DNA of 64,000 bases, from the NCBI GenBank assembly GCA_026770025.1, contig JAMXDE010000036.1, forward strand, positions 62,001-126,000, written 5' to 3'. This document shows positions 1 through 10,702 of the stretch, one piece after another. Both the position numbers and the translations under genes were made by a program. The stretch comes from Craspedostauros australis (lineage: Eukaryota > Bacillariophyta > Bacillariophyceae > Mastogloiales > Achnanthaceae). Position 1 is the first letter of the stretch, and each line of letters begins with the position of its first letter. The notes beneath the pieces were generated by a model. That model was not told the origin of the DNA, made no database searches, and saw only the letters and a list, made by a program, of their open reading frames with translations.

Positions 1-595
1 CTGCCGTGGTCGTACGGTCATTGGCTGACGTGGGTCCTATGGATATTGCATCATGTGTGGAAGCGATCTGAATCACTTCTGAGTCATACTGCCGACGGAG
101 TTGCGTCTGTCATCGTTCCCTCTCGGATGTGATGGCTCGTCCACGGAATGTCCGATGAGATTGTCCTCTGCTGAACCAAAGGTCGCGCCACACCACATCA
201 CAGATGTGCAGTTGATCATTGAAGTCCCCAGACGCGTATCTTTGTGCCATCGATGGCGTCGTGGTCAAATTGGTTGAGAAGTCGAGGAGAGACGATGCCG
301 CCGACTTTCGGCACAAACGCGCCCCCCACACGATCGTCATCCAAGGCGGAAGCCAGACGAGCATGGGAGCCTTTGTTCTATATGAATGATAGTACTATGT
401 ATCAGGCCGCCAAATTTTCCAGAGCGCATCGTCAGTAAACACAAAGTTCCTTCGTCGCACGTGCATCGCTTGGGCTCGCACAGGCATGGGCCAAATGGCG
501 GGCTTCGTTCGAGCGGAATGGTCGGAGTTGTGGCATCTTGGTGTCCCAAGCGACACCTTCATGACTAGACTCCGTGTCTCGTGTTAAGTGTAAAC
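1..595. other. No supported gene at left edge
   Basis: Only short overlapping open frames on both strands, none with recognisable motifs or consistent coding character. The left edge may cut a neighbouring gene, but nothing here shows it. Confidence 0.4.
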
Positions 596-1204
596 ATGTC
601 CGAACGGAGAAGTGATGAAGAAGGTCAAGCCGGAACGGCCAACGATGATCTGCTCTCGCTTCAGTACGTCCGTTTGAATCCCCGAGATTCTCTCTGCGAC
701 ATCGGAGGCGATATTTTGACAGGCCAATCAGCGTTCACGGATCAATTGAACAGAAAAGAGGCGCGACCAATCTCAGACGCGCTTCCCAAGAGTGGTTTTT
801 TTACGCGCTACAAACATGAAATGACGAATTTGGCGATCAAACTGACATCTGATTCCGTTACCTTGTCCGGTGGTCTGCTTAAGCCCTCCATAGTTGTGTC
901 TCATGTGTTCGGATCCACCCGCGGGATTTTGTCAACGCCAGCGTCAAGTTGGGTTCGTGCTCTCGTTTTGTGTTCTCTCTGTGTGCTTGCCGCTGAAATT
1001 GTGGCGAGGACCACGCGCGAGACGCAAACCCACGCAATCGTAAATTTGGGGCAATCGTTTGCCACCGCGCAAGGAATATGGCGATGGTGGTCTCCCACCG
1101 CGTCTTTCGTCAACCCGCTAGTGGAAGGACCATACCATACCACACAGCACTCCACAACGCATCGAGCAGTACTCGACTGCACATCTTTCCCACCTTGTTG
1201 GTAG
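596..1204 (+). CDS. Hypothetical protein, doubtful
   Basis: An open frame of about 200 codons from the ATG at 596. I recognise no domain. The N-terminal half is acidic and polar. A hydrophobic stretch around residues 120-135 (VRALVLCSLCVLAAEIV) could be a membrane segment. The C-terminal part is rich in Thr, His and Trp and looks non-coding. No intron or neighbouring gene supports it. It may be a chance frame or one exon of a gene I cannot assemble. Confidence 0.2.
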   Translation: MSERRSDEEGQAGTANDDLLSLQYVRLNPRDSLCDIGGDILTGQSAFTDQLNRKEARPISDALPKSGFFTRYKHEMTNLAIKLTSDSVTLSGGLLKPSIVVSHVFGSTRGILSTPASSWVRALVLCSLCVLAAEIVARTTRETQTHAIVNLGQSFATAQGIWRWWSPTASFVNPLVEGPYHTTQHSTTHRAVLDCTSFPPCW

Positions 1205-2080
1205 CTCTGACTTGACTGCTGCTTCGCACATCGTCGCGACAAAGAGCACAAGCACAAGCACAAACAAACACAAAGACATCCAAGAGCGGCCTCTTCCTCT
1301 CACAAAACTTGATCATCTCACAATCCAAACCGACAAGCAACCACAACCAGCTGCACAACAAACAACAGGTAAGAAGACATGCAGCACTCTCCACCCCCGA
1401 CAGTGACTACCGTTGCCATCGCGGCTGAAGCAAGTTGCCATTCCAATGACAAACACAACCATCATGGCGGTGGCAGCGGCAACGGCAGCAGGGCCATGGC
1501 AGATCGACTTCAACATCGCAGACGTCCACACGGTGGCGCAGACAATCGCGGCGCAGACCATAGTGATGAGGGGCACCAAGGACCAACGTGATGCTTGGTT
1601 TGGCGAAGTCATGGAGCAGCGCCCGTGGTGATCCTTCCGTCTTTCGTCGCCTCACCACCGCGATGCGCACCTCCGTCGGCAAGAAGTCTGCGATGATTTC
1701 TCGTGCGATGGTCTTGGAGCAGCCTTCCTGTGCTTCGCTGCCAGCTCACCATGTGCTGTAGACAGAGTGAAGTCGAAATACTGCCTGTGAAGGGAGCACG
1801 ATAGCACGCAACGGCGAGCGCGGCGAGGCGAACCGATCATGTTGTGCGGAAAACAGTCGCACCACAAGATGTCACATTCCCTCTCTGTGTCGGAACTCTC
1901 TCATTCCCAATTCTCCATTTCTCACACCAACCTTGCCATCTCTGTCTCTCTATCTCCCTATCCATCTCTGCACATTATTGTGCATGTGGCGACGGTGGCA
2001 CTGCGACCGTGAACTATTATACGAACGAACAGACATCAACGTCCGAACCTTCACAAAACCAACCAAACCAAACCAACACA
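1205..2080. other. Intergenic, possible small ORF
   Basis: Upstream region of the secreted-protein gene. It holds one short plus-strand frame ending at 1631 whose last third (PWQIDFNIADVHTVAQTIA and on) looks mildly coding-like, but no gene can be assembled. Just before 2081 the sequence is A/C-rich (AACCAAACC repeats), as is common in a 5' leader. Confidence 0.3.
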
Positions 2081-3382
2081 ATGAAGTTCGCAACCAGCTC
2101 CCTCATCTTGGCTCACATCGCCACCACCGCCACCGCTGATGATGGTGCCGCCAACCTCCGCATCCCAGCCAACAAGGAAGAAAAGGTCGCCGGAAACAGC
2201 AAGCTCTCCTGGACTTACTACGGAAACAATGAGAAAAAGATCGAGGAGGTCACCGGCGTCACCAAGAAGCTCCGCCGCCTCAAGGATGACACCAAGCCAC
2301 CCGTTTCTTCCGACCCCAAGTCTGACAAGGCCAACGGCATGAAGAACAAGAAGGCCAAGGACAGCGACATGACCCCTGCCGCCTTCCTGGCCGCGCTCGG
2401 AACACCAAGCACTGCCACCGGAGTTGCTCTCCTCGCGGTCATCAAGAAAGAGGCCGACCTCCTCGAGATCTTCGCCAGCCAAGCCAGCACCGCCGCCGGT
2501 GTCGCCCTCTTCAATGACATCAGCGGAAAGACCGGTGTCTTCGAGGCATTCACTGCCGGAGCCGCTGCTGACGGAGATATGTTCACCGGAACCGCCGCCA
2601 AAGCCATGGCCTGGTGCGCCGAAGCGGGACGCACCTGCTGCACCGGAACCGACGCTTGCTCTTGGGTGGGCATCGCCTCCATCGCATCCAACAGCTGCGT
2701 CGGAAAGGAGGCTTGCAAAAGCATCGAGACCCAGTCCATCATCTTCCAGGGATCCTGCATCAGCGGCACCGGGGCCAACGATGACAAAGCATGCGCATAC
2801 TTCAACTTCAACTCCGGATCCAAGAAGGCCTCTATTGTGGCCCCAGGATCCTGCACGGGAGACATGTCGTGCTACGCCTTCGCCCAGCAGGCCAACGGTG
2901 ATGCCATCATCGGAGCAGGTTCCTGCAAGGGAACCCTCGGCTGCGCCGCCATGGGTGCTGGACCAGCATCCTACGCCAACATCACACCAGACCAGGGCAA
3001 CGGCACCACCGACAACAAGCGTGTCTCCGACACCATCGTCGGGGCCGGATCCTGCACCAACAACTTCTCGTGTTCGTACGTCAACTCCCACGTCAGTAAC
3101 ACTTATGTCGACCCGGCCACCCCATACAACCAGTTCGAGGGATCCACCATGATTGGCGATGGCACCTGCGTTCCAGCCTACTCTTGCCGATACTTGGGAT
3201 ACCAGTTCTACTGGAGTGCCGACATCAACCTCTCCGATGGCGTGTGCAACGACACGCCTGTTGCCAAATACTCCGGATGCAGCTACTGCTACTACAATTT
3301 TGAGGCCCCCAACGCCTGCACGCCTCTCACTGCCGTTTTCACCGTCGCGTCCGGCAGCTCCTGCCCAGCCTGCACATCTTAA
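2081..3382 (+). CDS. Secreted Cys-rich repeat protein
   Basis: A 433-residue protein from the ATG at 2081. The frame stays open further upstream, but this start gives a clear signal peptide (MKFATSSLILAHIATTATA, cut before DDGA) and follows an A/C-rich leader. Residues 20-110 are charged and Lys-rich with a KKLRRL cluster, possibly a pro-region. Residues 110-190 are Ala/Thr-rich. From about residue 195 there are some seven degenerate repeats built on I-(V/I)-G-x-G-S-C-x-(G/N)-x-x-x-C, with many paired cysteines, ending in a CSYC/CPAC region. Regularly spaced Gly-Ser-Cys repeats are compatible with a disulfide-bonded beta-helix or solenoid. I infer an extracellular or cell-surface role; substrate and function are unknown. 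No intron. Confidence 0.75.
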   Translation: MKFATSSLILAHIATTATADDGAANLRIPANKEEKVAGNSKLSWTYYGNNEKKIEEVTGVTKKLRRLKDDTKPPVSSDPKSDKANGMKNKKAKDSDMTPAAFLAALGTPSTATGVALLAVIKKEADLLEIFASQASTAAGVALFNDISGKTGVFEAFTAGAAADGDMFTGTAAKAMAWCAEAGRTCCTGTDACSWVGIASIASNSCVGKEACKSIETQSIIFQGSCISGTGANDDKACAYFNFNSGSKKASIVAPGSCTGDMSCYAFAQQANGDAIIGAGSCKGTLGCAAMGAGPASYANITPDQGNGTTDNKRVSDTIVGAGSCTNNFSCSYVNSHVSNTYVDPATPYNQFEGSTMIGDGTCVPAYSCRYLGYQFYWSADINLSDGVCNDTPVAKYSGCSYCYYNFEAPNACTPLTAVFTVASGSSCPACTS

Positions 3383-4117
3383 GCGGCTTGTCTGCTCAGC
3401 GGCAGCGGCACCAAGGGAACGACCCACTTCTCTGACCGGATCAGCTCCACGCCAAACCCAAGTCTTGAAGGGCTTGAGCCAACGACGGATGATGATCTCA
3501 TCATCGTCTCCAAATGGTGCCTTCCGCCCAACTGAAATATGCAAAGCACAATTACCTGCAAAGCAGCACCAAAGGCAGATGATGAGAAAGCACAGCAAGC
3601 ATCTGCAAAAGTAGTGAACGTGCCAACCCAAAGGACGTCGGCAATCACATTCCCAGGACGAGAAATCGATGCACTCCCACATTTTGACCAACTTCTCACA
3701 GCCCCCAACAGGCGGCGTCCACAGTACCAAAATATAATCATACATGTCTGAGTAGGAACATCAAATTACCATACACACGAAAACGGCATTCTGATGTTTG
3801 CTTATTTGTGTGCCGTATCGGGTCCACCTCCTCCTCCGCCTCTGCGATGAGGTGCGATTTTCGCCGCGAGCACGATCGTTGCACCATACGCATGATGCTG
3901 ATATGCCAAACAGAGATACATGTGAAACCGTTGAATTGGCGTTGCGGTGTGAACACAGGTGTCAACCAATCAGGAAGTAGCAGTAGCGTAATTGAGCGTA
4001 CATGTTGCACTCAGTAAGACTCATAATCTGCGTTCTTACACTTTTACAACTCATTTTGGGTTTCATGCATGTAATGACTTGATGCCATGCGCTGGTACGA
4101 TTGTTGTTGAAAGCCTC
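3383..4117. other. Intergenic
   Basis: 3' flank of the secreted-protein gene and left flank of the solo LTR. Short frames only, no motif recognised. Confidence 0.4.
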
Positions 4118-4848
4118 TGTTGGGAATCGAGGGTAAGACTTTGTCGTAATACCCATGATTGCCGCACCTTCCAACATTATTTGTCACAACATTGAATATT
4201 ATTCGTCACATATTCGGAGACTATTCATCACACCTTTGAATACCATGTCATTGTGACTATGACTAAGGACACGGACGTGATTGATACCTGTGCTACCGCG
4301 AGGAGGGTAGTCTGTCCTCTGGTAACGTAAAGATGACACCTACGGCGGGTCAGGAGGTCCCAATACCAAACCAACCAAGGCAACCATGCAGACAACGACG
4401 TCGATCAGAACAGCAGGCGGATGGGCAAGTGACGCACCCCCTTCAGAGGACAGCATGCGCCCCTCCTGCGGACAAGAACATCCGAAGGTTTGGAACATCA
4501 CCAAGGATGACACCAATCGTGAGACGATGGTGTCATGAGATCAACAACGGAAACATATGACAGGCAAGTACTCAGGACTGCAGATTCCTACCATGCGAAC
4601 GTAGACAGCTACAAAGATGCAGAGGCAAACAACAAAGATGTCAAGATAAGGATGCAAGAACAGAGCATGATGAATGCAGAGAGAAGCACCTAGGAACACA
4701 AGGACATCCCATGTTGCCACCGCAGTAGACAACTGCCATGAAATCGAAATTGGAAGAGAAAGTGAGATTGAGCTCACAGTTCTAAAACGGTACAGTTTCT
4801 AACAGCAGATTAAATTACAGTACTAATTATAACCCCGGATTTCCAACA
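4118..4848 (+). mobile_element. Solo-LTR-like copy 1 (copia type)
   Basis: A 731-bp block that starts TGTTGGGAATC and ends ATTTCCAACA, the short inverted termini typical of Ty1/copia LTRs. It matches the block at 40111-40857 along its length, very closely over the first 260 bp. It holds no coding sequence. Its flanks (left GCCTC, right TATGA) are not a target-site duplication, so this copy was rearranged or arose by recombination between two elements. It lacks the roughly 30-bp internal duplication seen in copy 2 around 40495. Orientation is taken from the match to copy 2 and is arbitrary for a solo LTR. Confidence 0.75.
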
Positions 4849-5357
4849 TATGAGAACTCTCGATCGACTCTTTGTGAACAGAAGAACACATGTCCGGACA
4901 GCCCGCAATCAAGCCTCTGCCTTCAGCAACAACTACTACCAGGACCACAGCCATCACGTTTGGGCTCGACTACTCACCAACACAGAGATGCTGAGAGCGA
5001 ACTCCACAGCAGAGAGTACCATACTCCACGGAAAAGCTCATAGGACACACATGAAACCACACACGACAATGCACAACAATGCACAGTTGCCAAAGCGAAG
5101 AGGAATGGAACTTGATTGGGAGCGTGTGTGTTGTTAGCAGTATTATTCTCGTACTACATCACATTGTGTTTTCCTGTGCCTTGTTCATCGTCGTTTCAAA
5201 ACAACTTGCTTGAATCTGCAACAATAAGGAGCTTATCATCGCGCCTGCCACATTCGATTGCATGTTCCAGACGGCCATCGTTCAATACACTTGTATGTCC
5301 CTGTCCTTTCCCTTGTACTTGCGTTTACGTTTACGTTTGCGTTTGCCTGTTGGGTAT
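4849..5357. other. Intergenic
   Basis: Between the LTR copy and the 3' end of the BCS1-like gene. No tRNA primer-binding site or gag follows the LTR, so it is not the start of an intact retroelement. A short GTTTAC/GTTTGC repeat lies at about 5320-5347. Confidence 0.4.
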
Positions 5358-7268
5358 TTAGGAACGGTCCCTGCTGGCGTCTTCCACCTTGCCCTCCAAC
5401 CACACCATGAACTCTTCCACCGTGCTGAAATCGATGACGTGATGCTCCAATTCGGCTGGTGTCAGTCGGAGGCACTTCTCCGTCGTGATTGTCGTCTTCG
5501 CCTTGTTCATACTCTTGGGGTTATCGTCGTGACGGCTGCTGTTACCATCCTCTCCATCCACCTCGTCGGCAGCATCGATAGCATCGACAGCGCGAAATTC
5601 AGCATCAAAGCACTGCTCAATGCGAACGCGTTGCTCGCGTGTCAGCTGGATTTGATTATAGTGTTCGACCATGGCGATCGCATCCGATGCGATCATGTAC
5701 CCCAGCTCCACCTGTCGATCAATACGTCCAGGTCGGATCAAGGCCGGATCCAGAACGCACTTGCGGTTGGTCGTCATGATGATGATTCGACCGGGCATGT
5801 CGATGATACCGTCCAGGACGTTCAGCAATCCCGATAGGTTCAGGGTATCGCTGCCATCGTTCTCCTCGCCGCGTGTACCTCGACTGTTCATGTTGGTCTG
5901 GTGGACAGGACCGGCAGGGCGATGTCCTGGCTGTTCCCAAGGTCTCACTTGTTCGAAGGATCCGCTGTCACTGTTGGTGGTCGCGCTTGCCGTGCTCGAA
6001 GCCGCGTCTGGTGGTGTCATCAAATCACGTGCCATCACAACGTCGGACGAAGCATCGATGTCTTCGAACACGTACACGACATCCTTGTAGCTCAGATTCA
6101 GTGCGCGGTCCCCGTTCGAGCCTCCGTACTTCTTCGTGAGGAAGAGCGTCATCAGCTCTTGGTTAGTCTTGACTCTTGATAGAGGGATTGTGACGATGTG
6201 GCGATCGGTGTGATGTGCGATGGCCTTGATGAAGCTGGTCTTGCCCGTGCCCGGTGGTCCAGAAAGTAGCAGTCCTAACTTGTACGGGTATCCTGGAATG
6301 GCGGACTTGCCGCTGCGGCTTTGGAATCGGTCGACGAGATTGATGAGAGAGCCGAATTGATGCGAAAAGAGGGAGGTGAAGGTCTTGTCATCGGAGAGCC
6401 GGGCCTTCATGAAGGTGGGGAAACGATGGTGATCCCGTCCATCGAATCCCTTGAGATCGAAGAAGTAACGCCCGCCTTTCTGGGTCTGTTCCACTTGCGC
6501 TGTGTACCATTCGTGCGCCACCTTGAGGAAGGCATCGCAGGATGTTTGTCCTGTTGACATGAGGTTGACCTCGGTCTTCTGGTGAATGCCAGTCCCGACG
6601 CCACCTCCAGATTTTCCCGAACGTTGGCCAAAGCCAAACCCGCCCGATTTGCCACCCGTGTTCCCGGAGAACATGATGTACACGCGCTCCCCGTCGAACA
6701 CGCCCGCCTCGTACCACCGATTGTTCATGAGGCTCTTGATGAGAGACGGTGGTTGGGTATCCTCGGTGCTGAATGGTGACGAACCGTGCTTGGTTGCCTT
6801 CATCGCGGCTCTCTTTGCGGCGAGGCTCCCAAAGGTTAGATTGCCAGCCCCGAACTTCGCGCTCGTGGACCCGCCTTCTTCGCTCTTGAATTGCTCTATC
6901 AACGTGACGTTGGCATCGTTGAGTGTGAGATTGCAACGATTGTGCAGGTAGAGCTTGATTGCCTTGATGAGGAAATTGTTCTGAGAGTCTTCGTCCACGC
7001 TGATGAAGTTACCTTGCTCCGTTTGGGTAGCATGGTAAGCAACGATGCGCGTGTACATGGTCTTCCCGCACATCATCGCGACGAGACGGTACAAAGTGAT
7101 TGAGATGGTGCTCATATGCATCCCGTTGATGATGAGGGGGATAAGACTCGTCACAACGAGAGGCAGGATAATGGTGATGATCACGTCCATGAACTCATTT
7201 CCCGTCTTGACCCGTCGTCCCAATCCCAAGAGAGGCAACATCGCTGGAAGGCCTGCGGCTTGGAACAT
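5358..7268 (-). CDS. BCS1-type AAA ATPase
   Basis: An intronless 636-residue protein. An N-terminal hydrophobic segment (about residues 27-45, VIITIILPLVVTSLIPLII) fits the BCS1 family, whose members are single-span proteins of the mitochondrial inner membrane or other membranes. The AAA domain has Walker A GPPGTGKTS near residue 336, Walker B VVYVFEDIDA near residue 397, and the second region of homology with MTTNR then LDPALIRPGRIDRQVEL. A Ser/Asp/Gly-rich insert of about 60 residues separates Walker B from NLSGLLNVLDGI, as in other BCS1-like proteins. True Bcs1 inserts the Rieske protein into complex III. Algae have several BCS1-like paralogues of unknown role, so I do not assign a symbol. 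Length is typical to slightly long. The start is the first ATG in frame. Confidence 0.9.
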   Translation of the reverse strand: MFQAAGLPAMLPLLGLGRRVKTGNEFMDVIITIILPLVVTSLIPLIINGMHMSTISITLYRLVAMMCGKTMYTRIVAYHATQTEQGNFISVDEDSQNNFLIKAIKLYLHNRCNLTLNDANVTLIEQFKSEEGGSTSAKFGAGNLTFGSLAAKRAAMKATKHGSSPFSTEDTQPPSLIKSLMNNRWYEAGVFDGERVYIMFSGNTGGKSGGFGFGQRSGKSGGGVGTGIHQKTEVNLMSTGQTSCDAFLKVAHEWYTAQVEQTQKGGRYFFDLKGFDGRDHHRFPTFMKARLSDDKTFTSLFSHQFGSLINLVDRFQSRSGKSAIPGYPYKLGLLLSGPPGTGKTSFIKAIAHHTDRHIVTIPLSRVKTNQELMTLFLTKKYGGSNGDRALNLSYKDVVYVFEDIDASSDVVMARDLMTPPDAASSTASATTNSDSGSFEQVRPWEQPGHRPAGPVHQTNMNSRGTRGEENDGSDTLNLSGLLNVLDGIIDMPGRIIIMTTNRKCVLDPALIRPGRIDRQVELGYMIASDAIAMVEHYNQIQLTREQRVRIEQCFDAEFRAVDAIDAADEVDGEDGNSSRHDDNPKSMNKAKTTITTEKCLRLTPAELEHHVIDFSTVEEFMVWLEGKVEDASRDRS

Positions 7269-8114
7269 CTTGGTGGTCGTTGATAATCAGATCGCGTGGT
7301 TCAAGTGCTTGTTATGTTGACCGTTGATGCAGTTGATGGTGTGGATGGTTGCAACAAAAAATCTCGGCTTTGCTTTCCAGAATTACGAGGCATGAACCCA
7401 AGATGAAGAGTTATGCTTGATTCTCTAGTCGTACACGTTTGACACTATGAGCCAAGTATTGCACGCCACAACAGATGATGATACCACACCACACGTCAGT
7501 TGTGGATGGCACTGTATGCCCAGCTCGTGTCATCCTGATACCATTGGTCGTGCTCGTGCACGCGCAAGTACAAGTGCAAGTGCAGATTACTCGTGAGCGG
7601 ATGCGGAATGCATGAGTGTGGCGTTTGCTCGCAACGTGTGTCTCGGACTCTTGACGTCTCGATCTTTCGGCCTCCGCTGTTTGGGGCTCTGCGGTGCTGG
7701 AAGAGCCGTTGGCGTGTGCGCGGGTTTGGGAATTCCTTTCCAGTTCTCGAGTCGTGCTTTGCATCTCCAACCGTGTTGCCGACCTCGCATGAAATCGCGC
7801 TTCCGGATGCGAGTCGTGTATCAGCAAAGGCCATGACTCGTTCGATTCGACGTCATGAACGACATCGACGTTGCTTGGATGACACACGTCTTCATGCCAT
7901 CGAATTCTCAGGGAGTTGAGGGAAATATGCATATATGTCATTTCTATGGAAAATACGTTGTATCACTGTTCTACCAACAAACCCCGTTCGGGTTTGGTTT
8001 GTGCTCGTCAGTCCAATGTCGAACGCATACTGTAGTCTACGAAAAGGCAGCGCAGCTGTTAACGATACGATGAAGTGATTGTGGCATTCAATAGGATGTG
8101 GATCACTCTTGACT
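7269..8114. other. Intergenic, divergent upstream region
   Basis: Upstream of the BCS1-like gene and downstream of the transposase. It holds short CAAGTGCAAGTGCAAG-type repeats near 7565-7585 and only shadow frames. I found no terminal inverted repeat for the transposase element. Confidence 0.35.
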
Positions 8115-9170
8115 CTAGTAATTAACTTGGTATGGACTGAAGCCTCCAGATTGAATAGACAGTTGTGTGAGAAAGGCAATTGTTTTGAACACCTCCTTAT
8201 GGCGTTCTCTATCTGACCTGTAGAGAGTCCCCAAGATCGCCCATCTCTTGAATTGCCGATTGATTGTTTCGTGGCGCGCACGAGCATTGGACTTAGCTCG
8301 TTTGTTCGACTTCGACACATAGCTGGTTGGCTTCAGCACATGGGGCCCACCATACCCCCCATCGGCCTCAACACATTCTCCCTTCATCAGTCGCTTCGCG
8401 AGGAAGGCATTGAAAAATCTTTTGATCCGACCACCTGCCACAGGGAAAAGGACCGATTGCCCAAACAATGCTGCCTGTTTGAATTGAGATTGCTACTTCG
8501 TATCTTAATCCAGACGTCTTGAACTTGTGGCTGTACCACTTTGTGCTGAAAGGCGTTGGCTCGCGGATCCGAAAGTCAGTGCCATCCACAGTAACATGGC
8601 AAGTTCGAGGTTTTGAAGAATTTAAGCGGTTGCGCCATTTGATCTGGAAGGAAGTGTGAGAAGATGTTGAATTCAATACAGGCATTGGGCACATTGCAGA
8701 AGGCAGAACGAGCACAGCACAAAGTCACTTACCACTTCTTTGTAACATTGCTGAATGCAGGCAATCATTTGCCAGATCCACTTTCGAAGTGTGTGAGGAT
8801 CTGCTCCGAAAGTCGCCTTCAATACATCGTAGGTGGGGTAGTTCTTGAGAAAGTGGAGAGCCCAGAATAGATGTTTCGGCTTTGCCTTGGCAGGCAGAAC
8901 GCAACGATCCCAGACCTCCTTGCAGAGCTTGGGCGTGACGCCGAACCATGCAATGAATGCTCTTTTTGATGTTTCTGATCCCCCATTCTTGGGGGGAAGG
9001 CTCCCCATGAGAAAGAAACCGATGGATTCGAAGTCAACCGAAGAATGCTTGGACCGAAGCAACTGTTGTTGTTGCCTGGTCATCCTCATGGTCTCATTCT
9101 TGTTCTTCAGCCTTGATCTTCGATTGCTTGACTTGCCAGCCTTGCTGGCGGAGATGCTGTTGCAGGTCAT
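8115..9170 (-). pseudogene. PIF/Harbinger-like DDE transposase, frameshifted
   Basis: Exon 1 runs 9170-8733 from the first ATG. An 89-bp intron (8732-8644, GTAAGT...TTCCAG, phase 0) leads to exon 2. The N-terminal part is a basic, Gln-rich helical region. The catalytic region shows VTVDGTDFRI (first Asp), GRWSDQKIF (second Asp), VEADGGYGG (third acidic position) and RARHETINRQFKRW (Glu plus the conserved basic helix of Harbinger/IS5-like elements). The reading frame changes at the A-run 8413-8417: upstream it reads SDQKIFQCLPR, downstream FFNAFLAKRLMKGECVEADGG. This is a small indel that breaks the protein between the second and third motifs. An intron and a largely intact core suggest a recently dead copy. 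An assembly error in the homopolymer is the alternative. Confidence 0.8.
8644..8732 (-). other. Intron of transposase gene
   Basis: GTAAGT donor and CTTCCTTCCAG acceptor. Removing these 89 bases joins CYKEV to IKWRNRL in frame. Confidence 0.8.
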
Positions 9171-10080
9171 GGTGATGGCGATGGACGACGAACCAGCCAA
9201 TGGGCATTGTTCTCAAGACTGTGTGCTTTGGATGGAGCAGCACGTCTCTGATCGATTGCGGATGCTGATGGTTGTGTGTGTGTTGTGTGTGTGTTGTGTG
9301 TGTGTTGTGTGTGTGTGTGTATATGCGTGTGAACTGGTGGTGATGCCTCGGTTGATTGCCTTGGTGTTGCGAAGGTGCGACACTTGGTGATCATGCCATT
9401 TCGGTTTGATGGCGATGGAGGAAATTGAAATTGTGAGCAGAGTGTTGTCGTCGATGGTGTTGCATGAGTGTGACACACTGCCAACTGATGTCATGATTCG
9501 CGATACAGTTTTTTCACGTTGTACTGCGAAGCGCAGCGAGTGAAACGACTCGCATCAGTTCTCACGCGCCAATACAACGTGTGGAGAGTCCTTGTGCTGT
9601 CGCTTCTTTGGCTTGTTGTCAACCATTGGTCAGCAACCTCGCCAAATCACAGTCTTCCCTCTTGCTCTCGAGCGTTCAAGCCCGGAGCTTGCCCTGCTGA
9701 CTCGGCTTGGCGGATACATTTTCACGCCAGCACATATTCGCAACTACAGCGACAAAGCTATTGTATCTATGTTTCTGTAGTATGGCAGGCGCATGCATCA
9801 TTCAAATGCAGTATTGTACATGGAAACAAATGACGTTGATGTGTGTGGTTAAATTGTTTCGAACGCTGCAATCAACGGTTGTCTCATGTGCTCTGCTATA
9901 TTAAATTAGTACGACTGCTTCGTATGAACCAGATTAGTTACTCATGTCCGGTGCGCGGTATTGTCTTTGGTGGAGCGCCTGTGCTCTCACAACGGAATTA
10001 GTGAATGTTTGGTATATCTATTTTCGTGTCCAGGCGTTAGTCAATATGACAGAGACCGTTACTTGTCAAGACCGGTTCGA
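9171..10080. other. Intergenic with TG repeat
   Basis: Contains a (TG)n/GTTGTGTGTG microsatellite at about 9275-9320. No gene seen. It ends against the G-run array at 10091. Confidence 0.4.
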
Positions 10081-10090
10081 TGACACAATC

Positions 10091-10440
10091 GTGAGGGAAA
10101 AAAACGCTTTTGTGGGGGAAAAAACGGGGTCCGTAGGGGAAATAAACAACACCATCAGGGAAATAACTGCATCGTGGGGGAAATTTGTGCATCGTAAGGG
10201 AGTTTTGGGGAATAAAATTCCCTTGCAATTTCCCTCACGAATATGTCGTTGGCCTCGTACATTTACGTGTGATTGTTGACATCATCATATTATTGCAGTT
10301 ACAGAATTTCCCCTACAACTCCAAAATTTCCCTTGCGATGCTGTAATTTCCCTTGCATTCTCATAATTTCCCCTACGACCCCCAATCTTTCCCCTGCAAT
10401 CTAGACAATTTCCCCTACGACACTGGGAATTCCCTTGCAA
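10091..10440. repeat. Two opposed 20-21 bp motif arrays
   Basis: Six copies of a motif close to ATCGTRGGGGAAAT run left to right, with the last G of each run at 10097, 10118, 10139, 10160, 10180 and 10200. Seven copies of the reverse complement, AATTTCCCYTRC, follow, with first C at 10310, 10330, 10350, 10370, 10391, 10412 and 10432. Two more TTCCC blocks lie in the centre (10220, 10232). Spacing is 20-21 bp throughout, while the sequence between motifs varies. The array ends about 260 bp before the start codon at 10703. It could be a multi-site protein-binding platform or promoter, subterminal repeats of a non-autonomous transposon, or the remains of a heptad-coding repeat, since 21 bp is seven codons. 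Confidence 0.75.
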
Positions 10441-10702
10441 CAATGCTTCCTGCCAACCATGTACTGTTCCCTGGATAGTGCTACACTTCTGATGTTAGTT
10501 ATGCCTGCCTGCTCAGTTCTCACCTGGGTTTGCTCAACTTGGTGGGGATGGTTGCTTCTGAAGTGCCATGACAACGGCAAATTTGCGATGATGTTGCAGC
10601 AAATTCTGCAAGTTGCTTGACTTGTTGCGATTCTTCCCGTTCATACGCTGCTTTCTCATGCTTGGTTTGTGGTGTGAGGGATGGTCTCACAACACAACAA
10701 CA

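Noticed and set aside
2051-3745. Long minus-strand frame (564 codons) opposite the secreted protein
   Set aside because: A shadow of the codon bias of the plus-strand gene; Gly/Val-rich with no motif and no plausible start. The plus strand has the signal peptide and repeats.
10037-10228. Minus-strand frame with FFPH/YFPD heptads over the G-run array
   Set aside because: The heptads follow from the 21-bp spacing. The 20-bp steps on the other half break the frame and no gene can be built, so it is kept as a repeat rather than a CDS.
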